DNA of 64,000 nt from Nostoc sp. FACHB-110 (GTDB lineage Bacteria > Cyanobacteriota > Cyanobacteriia > Cyanobacteriales > Nostocaceae), in the NCBI RefSeq assembly GCF_014697425.1, contig NZ_JACJRU010000004.1, positions 186,001-250,000 of the forward strand, given 5' to 3'. Made by a program: the position numbers and the translations under genes. Each line of letters starts with the position of its first letter. Within the stretch, counting starts at the first letter, position 1. The notes beneath the pieces were generated by a model. The model was not told where the DNA came from. It saw only the letters and a program-made list of their open reading frames with translations, and ran no database searches. Below are positions 58,699-64,000 of this stretch, in pieces.

Positions 58699-58762
58699 GC
58701 AGGGGAGAGGGTTTGAACTTGTTACCAACAATTCAAATTCTGCAACTTGAATGCACATCAGC
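58699..58762. repeat. Right arm of the 64-bp inverted repeat
   Basis: Reverse complement of 57654-57717 with about six differences. It begins GCAGGGGAGAGGGTTTGAAC. Nearby G-rich and C-rich runs (58683-58710, 58790-58810) are degenerate heptamers. Confidence 0.85.
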
Positions 58763-58852
58763 TTGCCACATACGGGTGGTTCGATACTCTCTCTTCTCCT
58801 ACACCCTTTCCTAAAACCTGAATTTTCCCTTCTCTTGTATAAATCTTATGTA

Positions 58853-59497
58853 CTAATCAAAATCTGTTGGCTGATCTGAATCTCGGTAATATTCAAACAA
58901 TCGAGTAATTTGGGATGGTACAACACGGGTGAGTGACAAGTTGGGAATTTCTTGTTCTCCAAAAAAGGCCACATCCTCAGTTTCAAAACTGGTTGTTGGT
59001 ATTCCACCAATCAACTCACACTGAAAAAACAATTTATACACATGGTGTATAAATGGGGGATGAGCATGACGGGTATGATTGCGATCGTAGACTGCGACTA
59101 ACTTCACAACTCTGGTGTGAAATCCCGACTCTTCATATACTTCTCGGACAACTGCTTCACTGGGCGAATCACCAATATCTGCCCATCCTCCTGGTAATGT
59201 CCAGCAACCATCTTCTTTTTCTTTGACTAAAAGAATCTTCTCTGCTTGAAACACTGCCGCGCGGACATCTACTTTTGGTGTGGCGTAACCGATTTCACCA
59301 CTGAATAAATCAAGAATCTGGCTAGTCTCAACATGAGAATAAGTTGATAAAATTTCAGCAGCAATTTGACGTACTTGCTGATAACGCTCTATGTCATAGG
59401 GGATTTGATTATAGGTCAGGCCATTTTGAGCGATCGCTTGTAATCTTTGTCCCCATTCTAGCCATTTTTGGCTTATTTTCGGCGGAATTTTGGTCAT
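58853..59497 (-). CDS. Nudix hydrolase with N-terminal Nudix_N-type domain
   Basis: Probable nucleoside-diphosphate-linked substrate hydrolase such as an ADP-ribose pyrophosphatase. The complete Nudix box GGWADIGDSPSEAVVREVYEESGF has all catalytic acidic residues, unlike the NrtR protein in this window. The N-terminal about 65 residues (WLEWGQRLQAIAQNGLTY, then SQILDLFSGEIGYATPKVDVR) match the accessory domain that often precedes this Nudix class. The ATG at 59497 (214 aa) is preferred to an upstream TTG at 59524. Confidence 0.85.
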   Translation of the reverse strand: MTKIPPKISQKWLEWGQRLQAIAQNGLTYNQIPYDIERYQQVRQIAAEILSTYSHVETSQILDLFSGEIGYATPKVDVRAAVFQAEKILLVKEKEDGCWTLPGGWADIGDSPSEAVVREVYEESGFHTRVVKLVAVYDRNHTRHAHPPFIHHVYKLFFQCELIGGIPTTSFETEDVAFFGEQEIPNLSLTRVVPSQITRLFEYYRDSDQPTDFD

Positions 59498-59640
59498 AAT
59501 CTGGCAATTGCGATATGCTACCAAGCCTAATTATTGTAGCGAACTGCCAACAGGAATAAATAAGCTGTTGCACATTTAACTAAAGTAGTGAATTGACAAA
59601 TTTATAAACTTTAGTCCAATACTATAGCGTTTCCCAGTCT

Positions 59641-59798
59641 AAGAGGATGTTTGAAAAGTATTGGGCGAATAGAATTCGCTACTACACAAACAAAGTCCAC
59701 CTACGTGGACTAATGAAAAATCAATGGTTTTGTCTGTGTAGCCGCGATTTCTAATCGCTAAGAAAAGTAATAAATTAAACTTTTAAAACAACCTCTAA
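59641..59798 (-). mobile_element. TA-flanked MITE, copy 2 (about 157 bp)
   Basis: Begins AGAGGATGTTTGAAAAGT and ends ACTTTTAAAACAACCTCT, imperfect terminal repeats of the same family as 33736-33943, in inverted orientation. The first 60 bases match the complement of copy 1's right end with few differences; the centre is shorter. A 19-mer ending at its left edge (59624-59642) recurs inverted at 13901-13919. It lies in the gene-free spacer 59525-59912. Confidence 0.8.
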
Positions 59799-59912
59799 TG
59801 AAGTACACACAAATTTATTCACTGTTTCCTGTTCTCACAAACCTGTTCCCTAAAACGAAAAAACTTTGTACCTCACTAGCATGAGAACAGCTATATTAAT
59901 ATCAAGCAAATT

Positions 59913-61322
59913 TTATTCAGGTTCAGCAGCATTAATATTTTGATTACTAGACTGCTTCTCTAAGCCCAACCAGTCTTTTATTTCCTGAATTAACCATTCA
60001 CGCTCTACCGTAGATAGTGATGTAGTATGGTATTGAGCTAAACCTCTTTCTAGCGTTCGCTCACTAGTTTCGATGACTATTCCTCTTGGCTCTGAATTAT
60101 CACTCACTTCTCTTTCGGAGACATTGATAATCATCGCAGTTTTACTTTGTCCCCATGAGTAACATATCCCAAATAATTGCAATTTAATTTTAAATTTATC
60201 ACGATCAAAATATAAGTAAGTTTCACCACAAGCTGGAATTACTATAAAAAAAATAGACAAAAATATTAACAATAACAACAAAAAAAATACTATGGTAGTA
60301 TCAAAATCTAATGTTATTATTGATTGACTAATTGTAAAAAAATTAGGAAAAATATATGAAAAAAATCCACTTGCCAGACCTAACAAATACATATTCTTTA
60401 AAGCTTTTCTTCCTCGTCTAGGGATTTTAATCTCTAATGTATTTGCTGATTTATTTACTCTGATTTTACTGCCCATTGGTTTGTGGCTAGTAATCGGGGG
60501 ACTCAGAGTATTTTTCTGTTCCAATGCTGTAAGCGCTTGCCTAGCCGTGCTGAAGCGTTGACTTACGTTTGGTTCTGTCATTTTGCTAATCCAATTTACA
60601 AACCCCAAATCTACATTCACCCGCTCAAAAAACTGAAGACGATAATCTAAATGTGGTAAATCAGCCGGTTCTATTCCTGTCAGTAAATGAATCAAAGTTG
60701 CGCCTAGAGCATAAATATCTGATGCCGCAACTGCTCTAAGAGCAAATTGCTCCATTGGTACATAGCCGTAAGTGCCTACGACGGTGAAGGTTGCTCCTTC
60801 CAATGCTGCTTGCTCCTGCACTGCACCAAAATCTACTAGATAAACACGCTCATCTTTACCCCAAATTAAATTGCTAGGTTTAATATCTCGATGCAGTATT
60901 GGTGGATTAAGCTCATGCAGATAAATCAAAATACTTAAAACTTCCACAGCAATTTTTTCTACTTGTTCAGTAGTAAAGCGTTTTCCCTGATTTAATAGTT
61001 GTTGTAGAGATACTCCAGGGATATAACTCTGCACTAATCCAAACCACGGAAATCTCGAATCTGGCAGATGCTCTAACCGAAAATAATCTCGATATTTAGG
61101 AATTCGGGGATGGTTGAGACTTTTTAAAACTTGCGCCTCTCGCTCAAACAATTTGCATTCATCCCATTGCATTTGAGGAGTAAGCGTTAACAACTTGACA
61201 ATAACTTTTTCTTGGGGCTGTTTCTCTTGATCTAGTGCTAACCAGGTTTGACGACTATTACTTTGTCCTATTTTTTCCTTAAGTTGATAGCGTTGTACTA
61301 ATACATATCCTGTTTCTAACAT
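59913..61322 (-). CDS. Membrane Ser/Thr protein kinase
   Basis: Hanks-type kinase (469 aa) on the cytosolic side. The ATP lysine is in EKVIVKLLTL, the catalytic loop is ILHRDIKPSNLIW, the metal site is LVDFGAVQEQAA, and the activation segment ends in GTYGYVPMEQFALRAVAASDIYALG. The glycine-rich loop is degenerate (IGQSNSRQTWLA). After the kinase domain (about 10-270) come two membrane helices (about 312-360) and a C-terminal soluble part ending STVEREWLIQEIKDWLGL. It starts 13 bp after the stop of a paralogous kinase gene, so the two are co-transcribed. Targets are unknown. Confidence 0.9.
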   Translation of the reverse strand: MLETGYVLVQRYQLKEKIGQSNSRQTWLALDQEKQPQEKVIVKLLTLTPQMQWDECKLFEREAQVLKSLNHPRIPKYRDYFRLEHLPDSRFPWFGLVQSYIPGVSLQQLLNQGKRFTTEQVEKIAVEVLSILIYLHELNPPILHRDIKPSNLIWGKDERVYLVDFGAVQEQAALEGATFTVVGTYGYVPMEQFALRAVAASDIYALGATLIHLLTGIEPADLPHLDYRLQFFERVNVDLGFVNWISKMTEPNVSQRFSTARQALTALEQKNTLSPPITSHKPMGSKIRVNKSANTLEIKIPRRGRKALKNMYLLGLASGFFSYIFPNFFTISQSIITLDFDTTIVFFLLLLLIFLSIFFIVIPACGETYLYFDRDKFKIKLQLFGICYSWGQSKTAMIINVSEREVSDNSEPRGIVIETSERTLERGLAQYHTTSLSTVEREWLIQEIKDWLGLEKQSSNQNINAAEPE

Positions 61323-61335
61323 ATTGCATCCTGAG

Positions 61336-62625
61336 TTACTTCAATCCTAACCACTGCTTAATTTCTGCTATTAGCCAGAGGTATTCTGCATCTGTCAGCC
61401 AACCTGTTGAATATTCTTTAATTCCAACACCTAAAAATAACTCATTTTTACTTACAAAAATTTTATCAATATCTAATACTTTGCCTCTTTGCTTACTTAA
61501 AGTTATTCCCCATATTTTTAACTCAATTTCAAAATCTTGCTGAGAGAATTTTAAATTGGTTTCTAATAAGAAAAAAATCAGATTTGAAGACTGTATTAGC
61601 AGAAGAATAAATATATATACTATATATAACCACCCTATTCCATATACCCACCATTTTAGCCAATACCCTAAAATTATTGATAAAAGAATAAATAATCCAG
61701 TGCTCGTAATAAATCTCATACGATTTTCCCATACCATCCTTGAGATTTTAATTTGTAAGTTATTGGGCGTTTTTTTTATTTTTATTCTGTCACTAGGTAA
61801 CTGTGAATTAACAATTGTCGAGATAGCTTTTTCATTTTCCTCTAAAACCGTTAGTGCTTCCTCTGCACTACTAAATCTTTTTCCCAGATTCGGCTGTGTC
61901 ATTTGCTCCAACCAGCGAACAAAACCTGGATTCAGATTTACCAAATGGGCAAATCTGAAGCGAGAGTCTAAATTCGGTAAATCAGCAGGCGCAATTCCCG
62001 TGAGTAGATGAATTAACGTTGCTCCCAAAGCATAGATATCTGATGCTGCACTCGCTCTTCCACCAAATTGTTCTAATGGCGCATAACCATAAGTTCCGAC
62101 TACTGTAAATGTTGCGCCTGCTCTAGCTGCATTGTCTTGTACTGCTCCAAAATCAATCAGATATATCTGACCATCTTCACTCAGCAGTAAATTACTCGGT
62201 TTTATATCTCGATGTATCACTGGTGGACTTAACCCGTGTAGATAAACCAGGATATTCAATACATCCTTAGCAATTTTCCTGGCTTCTACTTCTGTAAATA
62301 TTTTTCCTTGTGCTAATAATTCTTTCAGTGACCAAGCTGGTATATATTCTTGGACTAACCCAAACCACAGTAATTGCTCTTCAACACAAAAATAATTTTG
62401 GTATTGAGGAATTTGAGGATGCTGAAGCTCCTTCAGAACTTTTCCTTCTCGCTCAAACAGTCTGACATTCTCCCAATGCACTTGATCGTTAAAGCACAAC
62501 AGTTTGATTACTACTTTCTCTTGTCTGCTTAAATCTCTTGCCAACCAAGTTTGACGACCTGCTGTTTCGCTTAATTTTTGTTCCAGCTGATAGCGATCGC
62601 ACAGTATCTTTTGTGTTTGCAGCAT
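61336..62625 (-). CDS. Membrane Ser/Thr protein kinase, tandem paralogue
   Basis: A 429-aa kinase with the same domain order as its downstream neighbour: ATP lysine K41 in KVVIKLLCF, catalytic loop VIHRDIKPSNLLL, IDFGAVQDNAA, and GTYGYAPLEQFGGRASAASD. It then has two membrane helices (about 300-350) and a C-terminal tail DAEYLWLIAEIKQWLGLK. The glycine-rich loop is again degenerate (LSETAGRQTWLA). The pair probably arose by tandem duplication. Kinase domains are closely alike, while the juxtamembrane parts differ, which points to different inputs. Confidence 0.9.
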   Translation of the reverse strand: MLQTQKILCDRYQLEQKLSETAGRQTWLARDLSRQEKVVIKLLCFNDQVHWENVRLFEREGKVLKELQHPQIPQYQNYFCVEEQLLWFGLVQEYIPAWSLKELLAQGKIFTEVEARKIAKDVLNILVYLHGLSPPVIHRDIKPSNLLLSEDGQIYLIDFGAVQDNAARAGATFTVVGTYGYAPLEQFGGRASAASDIYALGATLIHLLTGIAPADLPNLDSRFRFAHLVNLNPGFVRWLEQMTQPNLGKRFSSAEEALTVLEENEKAISTIVNSQLPSDRIKIKKTPNNLQIKISRMVWENRMRFITSTGLFILLSIILGYWLKWWVYGIGWLYIVYIFILLLIQSSNLIFFLLETNLKFSQQDFEIELKIWGITLSKQRGKVLDIDKIFVSKNELFLGVGIKEYSTGWLTDAEYLWLIAEIKQWLGLK

Positions 62626-62734
62626 AAAATTACTCAGTACCTTTCAACTCAGGTGCTTAGATATCATAAAAATGATCAAGCTACAGACAGCAAAAAATGT
62701 ATAATTATATCACCTGAGTTATAGTATATCTGAT

Positions 62735-63382
62735 TTAATCTTTCAAATTTCTCAACAATATTTGACAGCCACATAAAAATGGATTGGGGTTTTCGATGCG
62801 ATCATCTGCTATGACCTCAATCGGCAATTGACTGTGATAAATTAATTTGTCGTAATCCATTAAAGCATCCCATTTAATTTTGCCAGTAGGAAAACCTAAT
62901 TCTAAAGCTGCATCAGCAATTAATTCTTGCCACTTTTGAATTTCTGGGTCACGGGATTTGCAATAATCTAAAATGGCGATTAATGCACCAGGTTTAGTTA
63001 CACGTAATATTTCTTGAAGGGCGCGGACAGGATCAGCAACAACGCAAAGAGTAAAGCCGGAGGCTGCTGCATCAAAACTGTTATCAGAAAAATCAAGGTT
63101 TAACAAATCTGTAACTTTAAAAGAGATATCTGCGGGGACAGATTTTTTCCGGGCTTCATCTAACATATTATGTGAAAGATCCGCCCCTACTACACTTACT
63201 CCTTTAGGATAGGCTGGTAGATTTAGCCCAGTTCCTACAGCTGCATCAAGCACGGTTTGTCCTGGTTGCAATTGCAAAGTATCAATCAGCGGTTGGCGCT
63301 CTATGTGCCAATAACGTTGCACTATTTGTTCATAATCTACTGCTCCGCGATCGTAAGCTTCAATTATTTGAGTGACTTGCAT
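62735..63382 (-). CDS. Class I SAM-dependent methyltransferase
   Basis: A soluble methyltransferase of the UbiE/COQ5-like fold. Motif I is TVLDAAVGTGLNLPAY, the acidic SAM-ribose residue is in VVGADLSHNML, and later motifs are FDAAASGFTLCVVADPVRAL and VTKPGALIAILDYCKS. The length of 215 aa is typical. The substrate is unknown; it could be a small lipid or quinone. It stands 109 bp upstream of the kinase pair on the same strand. Confidence 0.88.
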   Translation of the reverse strand: MQVTQIIEAYDRGAVDYEQIVQRYWHIERQPLIDTLQLQPGQTVLDAAVGTGLNLPAYPKGVSVVGADLSHNMLDEARKKSVPADISFKVTDLLNLDFSDNSFDAAASGFTLCVVADPVRALQEILRVTKPGALIAILDYCKSRDPEIQKWQELIADAALELGFPTGKIKWDALMDYDKLIYHSQLPIEVIADDRIENPNPFLCGCQILLRNLKD

Positions 63383-63595
63383 AATTTTCTCAATCCAATA
63401 CTAATCGGTTTTTATAGCATTTTTTGTGCAGGTAAGCGCAAAAATATTGAATTTGCATAATAAATTCAACAATAAATATTGTTCTGTGGGAGATAAAACC
63501 CACCATAATGATGCAAATTAAATGTGCAACATCCGAGTTAAATTTTGGATTAAGAATTGCTATACAAAAGGTAAAAAACTAATAATCTTTTCCTT

Positions 63596-64000
63596 CTAAC
63601 GAATACCTAAAAGATAACTAATTGCTTGAATCACACTCAAATAGAAATTACCTTCTCTTTCTCGAAATAGTTGAAACGGAGAACCAGGTAAACCAAAGAA
63701 TGGTCGAAGTGTCCAACCAAGTTGACTACCAACAAAAGCGTAAAGAAATAACCAGGATTGTAAGATTCTTTTGCGAGTTTTGCTGCCTTCAGTATCTTGC
63801 TCTAATACTGAATTCATGGCTTGATACAAAGCTGAAATCCCAATGAATCCAGTGATAGCAAAAATAACCACATTTAATAATATTATAAACTGGTAATTGT
63901 TGGTAGTGAGTAAGAAAAATAAAGTAATGGGTGCAAAACTAAATAAAAGCACACTTGTGACGGCAATTGCTGTTAGGACTAATGCAAAATGCTGCGCAAA
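63596..64000 (-). CDS. Membrane protein of unknown function (5' part beyond window)
   Basis: The frame stays open to the last base of the window, adding F-A-Q-H-F-A-L-V-L-T-A-I-A-V-T-S before the internal GTG at 63952, so the gene starts outside. At least two more membrane helices are visible (LLFSFAPITLFFLLT and FIILLNVVIFAITGFIGIS). The C-terminal part, LQSWLFLYAFVGSQLGWTLR followed by PFFGLPGSPFQLFREREGNFY, looks strongly conserved and resembles a cyanobacterial membrane family I cannot name with certainty. Confidence 0.65.
   Translation of the reverse strand, partial: FAQHFALVLTAIAVTSVLLFSFAPITLFFLLTTNNYQFIILLNVVIFAITGFIGISALYQAMNSVLEQDTEGSKTRKRILQSWLFLYAFVGSQLGWTLRPFFGLPGSPFQLFREREGNFYLSVIQAISYLLGIR

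Overview
The window is chromosomal DNA from a filamentous cyanobacterium of the Nostoc/Anabaena/Calothrix type. The evidence is the very frequent GCGATCGC (HIP1) octamer, the divergent sufR / sufBCDS locus, a CAAD-domain membrane protein, a sucrose synthase homologue, cyanobacterial-type Ser/Thr kinases, and the arrays of 7-base tandem repeats and small palindromic elements typical of Nostocales. No rRNA, tRNA, CRISPR array or complete insertion sequence was recognised.

Layout. 1-2930: end of a cytochrome c oxidase operon (subunit III) and a cation/proton antiporter with universal-stress domains. 3005-6812: a CrtISO-like oxidoreductase divergent from an MCE-type lipid transport pair (ATPase plus substrate-binding protein). 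7329-8000: a PLAT/fascin-like repeat protein. 8215-13710 (minus): rpsB-tsf, then a conserved coiled-coil gene and recG. 13927-14886: an epoxide-hydrolase-like enzyme. 15125-21242: the iron-sulfur assembly operon sufBCDS with its repressor sufR transcribed divergently from a promoter region holding two perfect SufR-type operators. 21495-29633: glycosyltransferase, small hypothetical genes, a large RTX calcium-binding protein, a DUF411 protein and an HdeD-like membrane protein. 29821-32349: PEP synthase. 32777-36655: a methyltransferase remnant, DUF29, CAAD, BON-lipoprotein and glycine-rich stress genes. 36948-40701: a WD40 protein and an alcohol dehydrogenase. 41406-46134: an NAD biosynthesis cluster (pncB, nadD, nrtR, nadE) preceded by a 21-bp palindrome that is a good NrtR operator candidate. 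46348-47484: a GC-rich, probably transferred Tat-secreted protein. 49129-54483: a divergent sucrose synthase followed by a GH65 phosphorylase/beta-phosphoglucomutase fusion. 54534-64000: a secreted zinc metalloprotease, a transaldolase-like aldolase flanked by inverted repeats, a Nudix hydrolase, two tandem membrane Ser/Thr kinases, a methyltransferase and a partial membrane protein.

The strongest unusual theme is the behaviour of short repeats. Heptamer arrays lie not only between genes but inside them. They are read in frame in nadE and in the zinc metalloprotease, and probably in sufD; another repeat encodes the end of pncB. Arrays also encode the first residues of the CrtISO-like enzyme and abut the start codons of nadE and of the MCE ATPase. 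Several small non-coding mobile elements (136 bp, about 208/157 bp and 153 bp) are present, two families as inverted pairs. Second in interest are the two regulatory circuits that can be read straight from the DNA (SufR and NrtR), and a sucrose synthase homologue that has lost conserved donor-binding residues and sits directly upstream of a disaccharide phosphorylase fusion.
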